64,000 nucleotides of DNA from NCBI GenBank assembly GCA_946902985.2, contig OX336395.1, forward strand, positions 19,818,708 to 19,882,707, written 5' to 3'. The first letter of the stretch is position 1. Each line of letters opens with the position of its first letter. This DNA is from Meconema thalassinum (lineage: Eukaryota > Arthropoda > Insecta > Orthoptera > Tettigoniidae). Shown here piece by piece: positions 11,815 to 25,652 of the stretch. Made by a program: the position numbers and the translations under genes. The notes beneath the pieces are model-generated. The model was not told the origin of the DNA and ran no database searches. It worked only from the letters and a program-made list of their open reading frames with translations.

Positions 11815-14800
11815 AGACAAAAGTGTTGATCACCTCCGCACTGACTACACCGGATATATGTGCTAAATCACACGAGGCGAGGTCAGAAAGACACAAGTGT
11901 TGATCACCTCCGCACTGACTACACCGGATATATGCGCTAAATCACACGAGGCGAGGTCAGAAAGACACAAGTGTTGACCACCTCCGCACTGACTACACCG
12001 GATATATGCGCTAAATCAAAGGAGGCGAAGTCATAAAGACACAGGTATTGATCACCTCCGCACTGACTACACCAGATATATGCGCTAAATCACACGAGGC
12101 GAGGTCAGAAAGACACAAGTGTTGCTCACTTCCGCACTGACTACACCGGATATATGCGCTAAATCAAAGGAGGCGAGGTCAGAAAGACACAAGTGTTGAT
12201 CACCTCCACACTGACTACACCGGATATATGCGCTAAATCACACGAGGCGAGGTCAGAAAGACACAAGTGTTGATCACCTCCGCACTGACTACACCGGATA
12301 TATGCGCTGAATCACACGAGGCGAGGTCAGAAAGACACAAGTGTTGATCACCTCCGCACTGACTTCACCGGATATATGTGCTAAATCAAAGGAGGCGAGG
12401 TCAGAAAGACACAAGTGTTGATCACCTCCGCACTGACTACACCGGATATATGCGCTAAATCACACGAGGCGAGGTCAGAAAGACACAAGTGTTGATCACC
12501 TCCACACTGACTACACCGGATATATGCGCTAAATCACACGAGGCGAGGTCAGAAAGACACAAGTGTTGATCACCTCCGCACTGACTACACCGGATATATG
12601 CGCTAAATCACACGAGGCGAGGTCAGAAAGACACAAGTGTTGATCACCTCCGCACTGACTACACCGGATATATGCGCTAAATCACACGAGGCGAGGTCAG
12701 AAAGACACAAGTGTTGATCACCTCCGCACTGACTACACCGGATATATGCGCTAAATCACACGAGGCGAGGTCAGAAAGACACAAGTGTTGATCACCTCCG
12801 CACTGACTACAACGGATATATGAGCTGAATCAAAGGAGGCGAGGTCAGAAAGACACAAGTGTTGATCACCTCCGCACTGACTACACCGGATATATGCGCT
12901 AAATCACACGAGGCGAGCTCAGAAAGACACAAGTGTTGATCACCTCCGCACTGACTACACCGGATATATGCGCTAAATCACACGAGGCGAGGTCAGAAAG
13001 GCACAAGTGTTGATCACCTCCACACTGACTACACCGGATATATGCGCTAAATCACACGAGGCGAGGTCAGAAAGACACAAGTGTTGATCACCTCCGCACT
13101 GACTACACCGGATATATGCGCTAAATCACACGAGGCGAGGTCAGAAAGACACAAGTATTGATCACCTCCGCACTGACGACACCAGATATATGCGCTAAAT
13201 CAAAGGAGGCGAGGTCAGAAAGACACAAGTGTTGATCACCTCCGCACTGACTACACCGGATATATGCGCTAAATCAAAGGAGGCGAGGTCAGAAAGTCAC
13301 AAGTGTTGATCACATCCGCACTGACTACACCGGATATATGCCCTAAATCACACGAGGCGAGCTCAGAAAGACACAAGTGTTGATCACCTCCGCACTGACT
13401 ACACCGGATATATGCGCTAAATCACACGAGGCGAGGTCAGAAAGACACAAGTGTAGATCACCTCCGCACTGACTACACCGGATATATGCGCTAAATCATA
13501 CGAGACGAGGTCAGAAAGACACAAGTGTTGATCACCTCCGCACTGACTACACCGGATATATGCGCTAAATCACACGAGGCGAGGTCAGAAAGACACAAGT
13601 GTTGATCACCTCCGCACTGACTACACCGGATATATGCGCTAAATCACACGAGGCGAGGTCAGAAAGACACAAGTGTTGATCACCTTCGCACTGACTACAC
13701 CGGATATATGCGCTAAATCACACGAGGCGAGGTCAGAAAGACACAAGTGTTGATCATCTCCGCACTGACTACACCGGTTATATGCGCTAAATCACACGAG
13801 GCGAGGTCAGAAAGACACAAGTGTTGATCACCTCCGCACTGGCTACACCGGATATATGCGCTAAATCACACGAGGCGAGGTCAGAAAGACACAAGTGTTA
13901 ATCACCTCCGCACTGACTACACCGGATATATGCGCTAAATCACACGAGGCGAGGTCAGAAAGACACAAGTGTTGATCACCTCCGCACTGACTACACCGGA
14001 TATATGCGCTAAATCAAAGGAGGCGAGGTTATAAAGACAAAGGTGTTGATCACCTCCGCACTGACTACACCAGATATATGCGCTAAATCACACGAGGCGA
14101 GGTCAGAAAGACACAAGTGTTGCTCACCTCCGCACTGACTACATCGGATATATGCGCTAAATCAAAGGAGGCGGGGTCAGAAAGACACAAGTGTTGATCA
14201 CCTCCACACTGACTACACCGGATATATGCGCTAAATCACACGAGGCGAGGTCAGAAAGACACAAGTGATGATCACCTCCGCACTGACTACACCGGATATA
14301 TGCGCTAAATCACACGAGGCGAGGTCAGAAAGACACAAGTGTTGATCACCTCCGCACTGACTACACCGGATATATGTGCTAAATCAAAGGAGGCGAGGTC
14401 AGAAAGACACAAGTGTTGATCACCTCCGCACTGACTACACCGGATATATGCGCTAAATCACACGAGGCGAGCTCAGAAAGACACAAGTGTTGATCACCTC
14501 CGCACTGACTACACCGGATATATGCGCTAAATCACACGAGGCGAGGTCAGAAAGACACAAGTGTTGATCACCTCCGCACTGACTACACCGGATATATGCG
14601 CTAAACCACACGAGGCGAGGTCAGAAAGACACAAGTGCTGATCACTTCCGCACTGACTACACCGGATATATGCGCTAAATCACACGAGGCGAGGCTAGAA
14701 AGACACAAGTGTTGATCACCTCCGCACTGACTACACCGGATATATGCGCTAAATCACACGAGGCGAGGTCAGAAAGAAACAAGTGTTGATCACCTTCGCA

Positions 14801-16106
14801 CTGACTTCACCGGATATATGCGCTAAATCACACGAGGCGAGGTCAGAAAGACACAAGTGTTGATCATCTCCGCACTGACTACACCGGTTATATGCGCTAA
14901 ATCACACGAGGCGAGGTCAGAAGGACACAAGTGTTGATCACCTCCGCACTGACTACACCGGATATATGCGCTAAATCACACGAGGCGAGGTCAGAAGGAC
15001 ACAAGTGTTGATCACCTCCGCACTGACTACACCGGATATATGCGCTAAATCACACGAGGCGAGGTCAGAAAGTCACAAGTGTTGATCACCTCCGCACTGA
15101 CTAGACCAGATATATGCGCTAAATCAAAGGAGGCGAGGTCAGAAAATCACAAGTTTTGATCACCTCCGCACTGACTACACCGGATATATGCGCTAAATCA
15201 CACGAGGCGAGCTCAGAAAGACACAAGTGTTGATCACCTCCGCACAGACTACACTGGATATATGCGCTAAATCACACGAGGCGAGGTCAGAAAGACGCAA
15301 GTTTTGATCACCTCCGCACTGACTACACTGGATATATGCGCTAAATCACACGAGGCGAGGTCAGAAAGACGCAAGTGTTGATCACCTCCGCACTGACTAC
15401 ACCGGATATATGCGCTAAATCATACGAGGCGAGGTCAGAATGACACAAGTGTTGATCACCTCCGCACTGACTACACCGGATATATGCGCTAAATCACACG
15501 AGGCGAGGTCAGAAAGACACAAGTGTTGATCATCTCCGCACTGACTACACCGGATATATGCGCTAAATCACACGAGGCGAGGTCAGAAAGACACAAGTGT
15601 TGATCACCTCCGCACAGACTACACTGGATATATGCGCTAAATCACACGAGGCGAGGTCAGAAAGACGCAAGTTTTGATCACCTCCGCACTGACTACACTG
15701 GATATATGCGCTAAATCACACGAGGCGAGGTCAGAAAGACGCAAGTGTTGATCACCTCCGCACTGACTACACCGGATATATGCGCTAAATCATACGAGGC
15801 GAGGTCAGAATGACACAAGTGTTGATCACCTCCGCACTGACTACACCGGATATATGCGCTAAATCACACGAGGCGAGGTCAGAAAGACACAAGTGTTGAT
15901 CACCTCCGCACTGACTACACCGGATATATGCGCTAAATCACACGAGGCGAGGTCAGAAAGACACAAGTGTTGATCACCTTCGCACTGACTACACCGGATA
16001 TATGCGCTAAATCACACGAGGCGAGGTCAGAAAGACACAAGTGTTGATCATCTCCGCACTGACTACACCGGTTATATGCGCTAAATCACACGAGGCGAGG
16101 TCAGAA
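11815..16106 (+). repeat. Marker-defined unit 2 (58 monomers, 4292 bp)
   Basis: The first part repeats unit 1 at an offset of 3774 (for example acaacgg at 9035 and 12809). At about 13.1 kb it lacks the five monomers with gctcaatc, gcactaaat and agatgagg, because the offset drops by 370 to 3404. The right part gains monomers, including the ctagacc / aaaatcac pair (about 15.1 kb) and a 5-monomer tandem duplication at 15229. Confidence 0.85.
15229..15968 (+). repeat. 5-monomer (370-bp) tandem duplication in unit 2
   Basis: A block of five monomers (gcacagac/acactgg/gacgcaag; tttt/acactgg/gacgcaag; catacg/gaatgacac; plain; gatcatc) is repeated at 15229 and 15599. The order is the same in both, except that the last monomer of the second copy is plain. 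Units 4, 5 and 7 carry the same duplication; units 1, 3, 6 and 8 do not. Confidence 0.85.
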
Positions 16107-19100
16107 AGACAAAAGTGTTGATCACCTCCGCACTGACTACACCGGATATATGCGCTAAATCACACGAGGCGAGGTCAGAAAGACACAAGTGTTGATCACC
16201 TCCGCACTGACTACACCGGATATATGCGCTAAATCACACGAGGCGAGGTCAGAAAGACACAAGTGTTGATCACCTCCGCACTGACTACACCGGATATATG
16301 CGCTAAATCAAAGGAGGCGAAGTCATAAAGACACAGGTATTGATCACCTCCGCACTGACTACACCAGATATATGCGCTAAATCACACGAGGCGAGGTCAG
16401 AAAGACACAAGTGTTGCTCACTTCCGCACTGACTACACCGGATATATGCGCTAAATCAAAGGAGGCGAGGTCAGAAAGACACAAGTGTTGATCACCTCCA
16501 CACTGACTACACCGGATATATGCGCTAAATCACACGAGGCGAGGTCAGAAAGACACAAGTGTTGATCACCTCCGCACTGACTACACCGGATATATGCGCT
16601 GAATCACACGAGGCGAGGTCAGAAAGACACAAGTGTTGATCACCTCCGCACTGACTTCACCGGATATATGTGCTAAATCAAAGGAGGCGAGGTCAGAAAG
16701 ACACAAGTGTTGATCACCTCCGCACTGACTACACCGGATATATGCGCTAAATCACACGAGGCGAGGTCAGAAAGACACAAGTGTTGATCACCTCCACACT
16801 GACTACACCGGATATATGCGCTAAATCACACGAGGCGAGGTCAGAAAGACACAAGTGTTGATCACCTCCGCACTGACTACACCGGATATATGCGCTAAAT
16901 CACACGAGGCGAGGTCAGAAAGACACAAGTGTTGATCACCTCCGCACTGACTACACCGGATATATGCGCTAAATCACACGAGGCGAGGTCAGAAAGACAC
17001 AAGTGTTGATCACCTCCGCACTGACTACACCGGATATATGCGCTAAATCACACGAGGCGAGGTCAGAAAGACACAAGTGTTGATCACCTCCGCACTGACT
17101 ACAACGGATATATGAGCTGAATCAAAGGAGGCGAGGTCAGAAAGACACAAGTGTTGATCACCTCCGCACTGACTACACCGGATATATGCGCTAAATCACA
17201 CGAGGCGAGCTCAGAAAGACACAAGTGTTGATCACCTCCGCACTGACTACACCGGATATATGCGCTAAATCACACGAGGCGAGGTCAGAAAGGCACAAGT
17301 GTTGATCACCTCCACACTGACTACACCGGATATATGCGCTAAATCACACGAGGCGAGGTCAGAAAGACACAAGTGTTGATCACCTCCGCACTGACTACAC
17401 CGGATATATGCGCTCAATCAAACGAGGCGAGGTCAGAAAGACACAAGTGTTGATCACCTCCGCACTGACTACACCGGATATATGCGCTAAATCAAAGGAG
17501 GCGAGGTCAGAAAGACACAAGTGTTGATCACCTCCGCACTGACTACACCGGATATATGCACTAAATCAAAGGAGGCGAGGTCAGAAAGACACAAGTGTTG
17601 ATCACCTCCGCACTGACTACACCGGATATATGCGCTCAATCGCACGAGATGAGGTCAGAAAGACACAAGTGTTGATCACCTCCGCACTGACTACACCGGA
17701 TATATGCGCTAAATCACACGAGGCGAGGTCAGAAAGACACAAGTATTGATCACCTCCGCACTGACTACACCGGATATATGCGCTAAATCACACGAGGCGA
17801 GGTCAGAAAGACACAAGTATTGATCACCTCCGCACTGACTACACCAGCTTTATGCGCTAAATCAAAGGAGGCGAGGTCAGAAAGACACAAGTGTTGATCA
17901 CCTCCGCACTGACTACACCGGATATATGCGCTAAATCAAAGGAGGCGAGGTCAGAAAGTCACAAGTGTTGATCACATCCGCACTGACTACACCGGATATA
18001 TGCGCTAAATCACACGAGGCGAGCTCAGAAAGACACAAGTGTTGATCACCTCCGCACTGACTACACCGGATATATGCGCTAAATCACACGAGGCGAGGTC
18101 AGAAAGACACAAGTGTTGATCACCTCCGCACTGACTACACCGGATATATGCGCTAAATCATACGAGACGAGGTCAGAAAGACACAAGTGTTGATCACCTC
18201 CGCACTGACTACACCGGATATATGCGCTAAATCACACGAGGCGAGGTCAGAAAGACACAAGTGTTGATCACCTCCGCACTGACTACACCGGATATATGCG
18301 CTAAATCACACGAGGCGAGGTCAGAAAGACACAAGTGTTGATCACCTTCGCACTGACTACACCGGATATATGCGCTAAATCACACGAGGCGAGGTCAGAA
18401 AGACACAAGTGTTGATCATCTCCGCACTGACTACACCGGTTATATGCGCTAAATCACACGAGGCGAGGTCAGAAAGACACAAGTGTTGATCACCTCCGCA
18501 CTGACTACACCGGATATATGCGCTAAATCACAAGAGGCGAGGTCAGAAAGACACAAGTGTTAATCACCTACGCACTGACTACACCGGATATATGCGGTAA
18601 ATCACACGAGGCGAGGTCAGAAAGACACAAGTGTTGATCACCTCCGCACTGACTACACCGGATATATGCGCTAAATCAAAGGAGGCGAGGTCATAAAGAC
18701 AAAGGTGTTGATCACCTCCGCACTGACTACACCAGATATATGCGCTAAATCACACGAGGCGAGGTCAGAAAGACACAAGTGTTGCTCACCTCCGCACTGA
18801 CTACACCGGATATATGCGCTAAATCAAAGGAGGCGAGGTCAGAAAGACAAAAGTGTTGATCACCTCCACACTGACTACACCGGATATATGCGCTAAATCA
18901 CACGAGGCGAGGTCAGAAAGACACAAGTGATGATCACCTCCGCACTGACTACACCGGATATATGCGCTAAATCACACGAGGCGAGGTCAGAAAGACACAA
19001 GTGTTGATCACCTCCGCACTGACTACACCGGATATATGTGCTAAATCAAAGGAGGCGAGGTCAGAAAGACACAAGTGTTGATCACCTCCGCACTGACTAC

Positions 19101-19806
19101 ACCGGATATATGCGCTAAATCACACGAGGCGAGCTCAGAAAGACACAAGTGTTGATCACCTCCGCACTGACTACACCGGATATATGCGCTAAATCACACG
19201 AGGCGAGGCCAGAAAGACACAAGTGTTGATCACCTCCGCACTGACTACACCGGATATATGCGCTAAATCACACGAGGCGAGGTCAGAAAGACACAAGTGT
19301 TGATCATCTCCGCACTGACTACACCGGATATATGCGCTAAATCACACGAGGCGAGGTCAGAAAGACACAAGTGTTGATCACCTCCGCACAGACTACACTG
19401 GATATATGCGCTAAATCACACGAGGCGAGGTCAGAAAGACGCAAGTGTTGATCACCTCCGCACTGACTACACCGGATATATGCGCTAAATCATACGAGGC
19501 GAGGTCAGAATGACACAAGTGTTGATCACCTCCGCACTGACTACACCGGATATATGCGCTAAATCACACGAGGCGAGGTCAGAAAGACACAAGTGTTGAT
19601 CACCTCCGCACTGACTACACCGGATATATGCGCTAAATCACACGAGGCGAGGTCAGAAAGACACAAGTGTTGATCACCTTCGCACTGACTACACCGGATA
19701 TATGCGCTAAATCACACGAGGCGAGGTCAGAAAGACACAAGTGTTGATCATCTCCGCACTGACTACACCGGTTATATGCGCTAAATCACACGAGGCGAGG
19801 TCAGAA
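16107..19806 (+). repeat. Marker-defined unit 3 (50 monomers, 3700 bp)
   Basis: This unit keeps the long middle segment (acaacgg at 17101, gcacgagatgagg near 17641). It pairs with unit 6 at an offset of 9546 up to about 19.4 kb, where one monomer (ttttg with actgg) is missing relative to unit 6. Private changes include ccagcttt near 17846 and a second, unrelated gacaaaag at about 18845 in a ccacac monomer, which is not counted as a unit boundary. Confidence 0.85.
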
Positions 19807-22618
19807 AGACAAAAGTGTTGATCACCTCCGCACTGACTACACCGGATATATGCGCTAAATCACACGAGGCGAGGTCAGAAAGACACAAGTGTTGATCACC
19901 TCCGCACTGACTACACCGGATATATGCGCTAAATCACACGAGGCGAGGTCAGAAAGACACAAGTGTTGATCACCTCCGCACTGACTACACCGGATATATG
20001 CGCTAAATCAAAGGAGGCGAAATCATAAAGACACAGGTATTGATCACCTCCGCACTGACTACACCAGATATATGCGCTAAATCACACGAGGCGAGGTCAG
20101 AAAGACACAAGTGTTGCTCACTTCCGCACTGACTACACCGGATATATGCGCTAAATCAAAGGAGGCGAGGTCAGAAAGACACAAGTGTTGATCACCTCCA
20201 CACTGACTACACCGGATATATGCGCTAAATCACACGAGGCGAGGTCAGAAAGACACAAGTGTTGATCACCTCCGCACTGACTACACCGGATATATGCGCT
20301 GAATCACACGAGGCGAGGTCAGAAAGACACAAGTGTTGATCACCTCCGCACTGACTTCACCGGATATATGTGCTAAATCAAAGGAGGCGAGGTCAGAAAG
20401 ACACAAGTGTTGATCACCTCCGCACTGACTACACCGGATATATGCGCTAAATCACACGAGGCGAGGTCAGAAAGACACAAGTGTTGATCACCTCCACACT
20501 GACTACACCGGATATATGCGCTAAATCACACGAGGCGAGGTCAGAAAGACACAAGTGTTGATCACCTCCGCACTGACTACACCGGATATATGCGCTAAAT
20601 CACACGAGGCGAGGTCAGAAAGACACAAGTGTTGATCACCTCCGCACTGACTACACCGGATATATGCGCTAAATCACACGAGGCGAGGTCAGAAAGACAC
20701 AAGTGATGATCACCTCCGCACTGACTACACCGGATATATGCGCTAAATCACACGAGGCGAGGTCAGAAAGACACAAGTGTTGATCACCTCCGCACTGACT
20801 ACACCGGATATATGTGCTAAATCAAAGGAGGCGAGGTCAGAAAGACACAAGTGTTGATCACCTCCGCACTGACTACACCGGATATATGCGCTAAATCACA
20901 CGAGGCGAGCTCAGAAAGACACAAGTGTTGATCACCTCCGCACTGACTACACCGGATATATGCGCTAAATCACACGAGGCGAGGTCAGAAAGACACAAGT
21001 GTTGATCACCTCCGCACTGACTACACCGGATATATGCGCTAAACCACACGAGGCGAGGTCAGAAAGACACAAGTGCTGATCACTTCCGCACTGACTACAC
21101 CGGATATATGCGCTAAATCACACGAGGCGAGGCCAGAAAGACACAAGTGTTGATCACCTCCGCACTGACTACACCGGATATATGCGCTAAATCACACGAG
21201 GCGAGGTCAGAAAGAAACAAGTGTTGATCACCTTCGCACTGACTTCACCGGATATATGCGCTAAATCACACGAGGCGAGGTCAGAAAGACACAAGTGTTG
21301 ATCATCTCCGCACTGACTACACCGGTTATATGCGCTAAATCACACGAGGTGAGGTCAGAAAGACACAAGTGTTGATCACCTCCGCACTGACTACACCGGA
21401 TATATGCGCTAAATCACACGAGGCGAGGTCAGAAGGACACAAGTGTTGATCACCTCCGCACTGACTACACCGGATATATGCGCTAAATCACACGAGGCGA
21501 GGTCAGAAAGACACAAGTGTTGATCACCTCCGCACTGACTACACCAGATATATGCGCTAAATCAAAGGAGGCGAGGTCAGAAAGTCACAAGTGTTGATCA
21601 CCTCCGCACTGACTAGACCGGATATATGCGCTAAATCAAAGGAGGCGAGGTCAGAAAATCACAAGTTTTGATCACCTCCGCACTGACTACACCGGATATA
21701 TGCGCTAAATCACACGAGGCGAGCTCAGAAAGACACAAGTGTTGATCACCTCCGCACAGACTACACTGGATATATGCGCTAAATCACACGAGGCGAGGTC
21801 AGAAAGACGCAAGTTTTGATCACCTCCGCACTGACTACACTGGATATATGCGCTAAATCACACGAGGCGAGGTCAGAAAGACGCAAGTGTTGATCACCTC
21901 CGCACTGACTACACCGGATATATGCGCTAAATCATACGAGGCGAGGTCAGAATGACACAAGTGTTGATCACCTCCGCACTGACTACACCGGATATATGCG
22001 CTAAATCACACGAGGCGAGGTCAGAAAGACACAAGTGTTGATCATCTCCGCACTGACTACACCGGATATATGCGCTAAATCACACGAGGCGAGGTCAGAA
22101 AGACACAAGTGTTGATCACCTCCGCACAGACTACACTGGATATATGCGCTAAATCACACGAGGCGAGGTCAGAAAGACGCAAGTTTTGATCACCTCCGCA
22201 CTGACTACACTGGATATATGCGCTAAATCACACGAGGCGAGGTCAGAAAGACGCAAGTGTTGATCACCTCCGCACTGACTACACCGGATATATGCGCTAA
22301 ATCATACGAGGCGAGGTCAGAATGACACAAGTGTTGATCACCTCCACACTGACTACACCGGATATATGCGCTAAATCACACGAGGCGAGGTCAGAAAGAC
22401 ACAAGTGTTGATCACCTCCGCACTGACTACACCGGATATATGCGCTAAATCACACGAGGCGAGGTCAGAAAGACACAAGTGTTGATCACCTTCGCACTGA
22501 CTACACCGGATATATGCGCTAAATCACACGAGGCGAGGTCAGAAAGACACAAGTGTTGATCATCTCCGCACTGACTACACCGGTTATATGCGCTAAATCA
22601 CACGAGGCGAGGTCAGAA
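19807..22618 (+). repeat. Marker-defined unit 4 (38 monomers, 2812 bp)
   Basis: Shortened unit: after the plain monomers it jumps directly to aagtgatgatc (20701) without the acaacgg to agatgagg stretch. It carries gcgaaatcataaag (near 20020), a variant otherwise seen only in unit 7, which ties the two together as copies. It ends with the 5-monomer tandem duplication starting at 21741. Confidence 0.85.
21741..22480 (+). repeat. 5-monomer (370-bp) tandem duplication in unit 4
   Basis: The same five-monomer block as in unit 2, repeated at 21741 and 22111, recognised by gcacagac at 21753 and 22123. The second copy is followed by a private cctccacac. Confidence 0.85.
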
Positions 22619-25600
22619 AGACAAAAGTGTTGATCACCTCCGCACTGACTACACCGGATATATGCGCTAAATCACACGAGGCGAGGTCAGAAAGACACAA
22701 GTGTTGATCACCTCCGCACTGACTACACCGGATATATGCGCTAAATCACACGAGGCGAGGTCAGAAAGACACAAGTGTTGATCACCTCCGCACTGACTAC
22801 ACCGGATATATGCGCTAAATCAAAGGAGGCGAAGTCATAAAGACACAGGTATTGATCACCTCCGCACTGACTACACCAGATATATGCGCTAAATCACACG
22901 AGGCGAGGTCAGAAAGACACAAGTGTTGATCACTTCCGCACTGACTACACCGGATATATGCGCTAAATCAAAGGAGGCGAGGTCAGAAAGACACAAGTGT
23001 TGATCACCTCCACACTGACTACACCGGATATATGCGCTAAATCACACGAGGCGAGGTCAGAAAGACACAAGTGTTGATCACCTCCGCACTGACTACACCG
23101 GATATATGCGCTGAATCACACGAGGCGAGGTCAGAAAGACACAAGTGTTGATCACCTCCGCACTGACTTCACCGGATATATGTGCTAAATCAAAGGAGGC
23201 GAGGTCAGAAAGACACAAGTGTTGATCACCTCCGCACTGACTACACCGGATATATGCGCTAAATCACACGAGGCGAGGTCAGAAAGACACAAGTGTTGAT
23301 CACCTCCACACTGACTACACCGGATATATGCGCTAAATCACACGAGGCGAGGTCAGAAAGACACAAGTGTTGATCACCTCCGCACTGACTACACCGGATA
23401 TATGCGCTAAATCACACGAGGCGAGGTCAGAAAGACACAAGTGTTGATCACCTCCGCACTGACTACACCGGATATATGCGCTAAATCACACGAGGCGAGG
23501 TCAGAAAGACACAAGTGTTGATCACCTCCGCACTGACTACACCGGATATATGCGCTAAATCACACGAGGCGAGGTCAGAAAGACACAAGTGTTGATCACC
23601 TCCGCACTGACTACACCGGATATATGCGCTAAATCACACGAGGCGAGGTCAGAAAGACACAAGTGTTGATCACCTCCGCACTGACTACACCGGATATATG
23701 CGCTAAATCACACGAGGCGAGGTCAGAAAGACACAAGTGATGATCACCTCCGCACTGACTACACCGGATATATGCGCTAAATCACACGAGGCGAGGTCAG
23801 AAAGACACAAGTGTTGATCACCTCCGCACTGACTACACCGGATATATGTGCTAAATCAAAGGAGGCGAGGTCAGAAAGACACAAGTGTTGATCACCTCCG
23901 CACTGACTACACCGGATATATGCGCTAAATCACACGAGGCGAGCTCAGAAAGACACAAGTGTTGATCACCTCCGCACTGACTACACCGGATATATGCGCT
24001 AAATCACACGAGGCGAGGTCAGAAAGACACAAGTGTTGATCACCTCCGCACTGACTACACCGGATATATGCGCTAAACCACACGAGGCGAGGTCAGAAAG
24101 ACACAAGTGCTGATCACTTCCGCACTGACTACACCGGATATATGCGCTAAATCACACGAGGCGAGGCCAGAAAGACACAAGTGTTGATCACCTCCGCACT
24201 GACTACACCGGATATATGCGCTAAATCACACGAGGCGAGGTCAGAAAGAAACAAGTGTTGATCACCTTCGCACTGACTTCACCGGATATATGCGCTAAAT
24301 CACACGAGGCGAGGTCAGAAAGACACAAGTGTTGATCATCTCCGCACTGACTACACCGGTTATATGCGCTAAATCACACGAGGTGAGGTCAGAAAGACAC
24401 AAGTGTTGATCACCTCCGCACTGACTACACCGGATATATGCGCTAAATCACACGAGGCGAGGTCAGAAGGACACAAGTGTTGATCACCTCCGCACTGACT
24501 ACACCGGATATATGCGCTAAATCACACGAGGCGAGGTCAGAAAGACACAAGTGTTGATCACCTCCGCACTGACTACACCAGATATATGCGCTAAATCAAA
24601 GGAGGCGAGGTCAGAAAGTCACAAGTGTTGACCACCTCCGCACTGACTAGACCGGATATATGCGCTAAATCAAAGGAGGCGAGGTCAGAAAATCACAAGT
24701 TTTGATCACCTCCGCACTGACTACACCGGATATATGCGCTAAATCACACGAGGCGAGCTCAGAAAGACACAAGTGTTGATCACCTCCGCACAGACTACAC
24801 TGGATATATGCGCTAAATCACACGAGGCGAGGTCAGAAAGACGCAAGTTTTGATCACCTCCGCACTGACTACACTGGATATATGCGCTAAATCACACGAG
24901 GCGAGGTCAGAAAGACGCAAGTGTTGATCACCTCCGCACTGACTACACCGGATATATGCGCTAAATCATACGAGGCGAGGTCAGAATGACACAAGTGTTG
25001 ATCACCTCCGCACTGACTACACCGGATATATGCGCTAAATCACACGAGGCGAGGTCAGAAAGACACAAGTGTTGATCATCTCCGCACTGACTACACCGGA
25101 TATATGCGCTAAATCACACGAGGCGAGGTCAGAAAGACACAAGTGATGATCACCTCCGCACAGACTACACTGGATATATGCGCTAAATCACACGAGGCGA
25201 GGTCAGAAAGACGCAAGTTTTGATCACCTCCGCACTGACTACACTGGATATATGCGCTAAATCACACGAGGCGAGGTCAGAAAGACGCAAGTGTTGATCA
25301 CCTCCGCACTGACTACACCGGATATATGCGCTAAATCATACGAGGCGAGGTCAGAATGACACAAGTGTTGATCACCTCCGCACTGACTACACCGGATATA
25401 TGCGCTAAATCACACGAGGCGAGGTCAGAAAGACACAAGTGTTGATCACCTCCGCACTGACTACACCGGATATATGCGCTAAATCACACGAGGCGAGGTC
25501 AGAAAGACACAAGTGTTGATCACCTTCGCACTGACTACACCGGATATATGCGCTAAATCACACGAGGCGAGGTCAGAAAGACACAAGTGTTGATCATCTC

Positions 25601-25652
25601 CGCACTGACTACACCGGTTATATGCGCTAAATCACACGAGGCGAGGTCAGAA
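22619..25652 (+). repeat. Marker-defined unit 5 (41 monomers, 3034 bp)
   Basis: This unit resembles unit 4, but three additional plain monomers precede aagtgatgatc (23735 against the 23513 expected at constant offset). It shares gaggtgagg, ctagacc, aaaatcac and the 5-monomer duplication (24775) with unit 4. It contains the junction of the ~9-kb tandem duplication at about 23735. Confidence 0.85.
24775..25514 (+). repeat. 5-monomer (370-bp) tandem duplication in unit 5
   Basis: The same block repeated at 24775 and 25145, with gcacagac exactly 370 bp apart. The second copy starts with aagtgatgatc in the preceding joint, a private change. Confidence 0.85.

Larger units (their letters stand above)
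14263..23734 (+). repeat. ~9-kb tandem duplication, left copy
   Basis: Left member of a tandem pair. Matching variant order is seen at an offset of 9472 (aagtgatg at 14263/23735), then 9546 (ctagacc at 15101/24647), then 9620 (19807/29427), then 9102 (22619/31721). Each offset change is a whole number of monomers (+1, +1, -7). Clear matching stops at about 23.6 kb, where the right copy has acaacgg (32715) and this copy has plain monomers, so the right edge is approximate. Confidence 0.82.

Noticed and set aside
18841..18860. A seventeenth gacaaaag unit marker
   Set aside because: It sits in a ccacac monomer and is not preceded by the ggttat monomer. The paralogous monomer near 28391 has gacacaag, so this is a private substitution.
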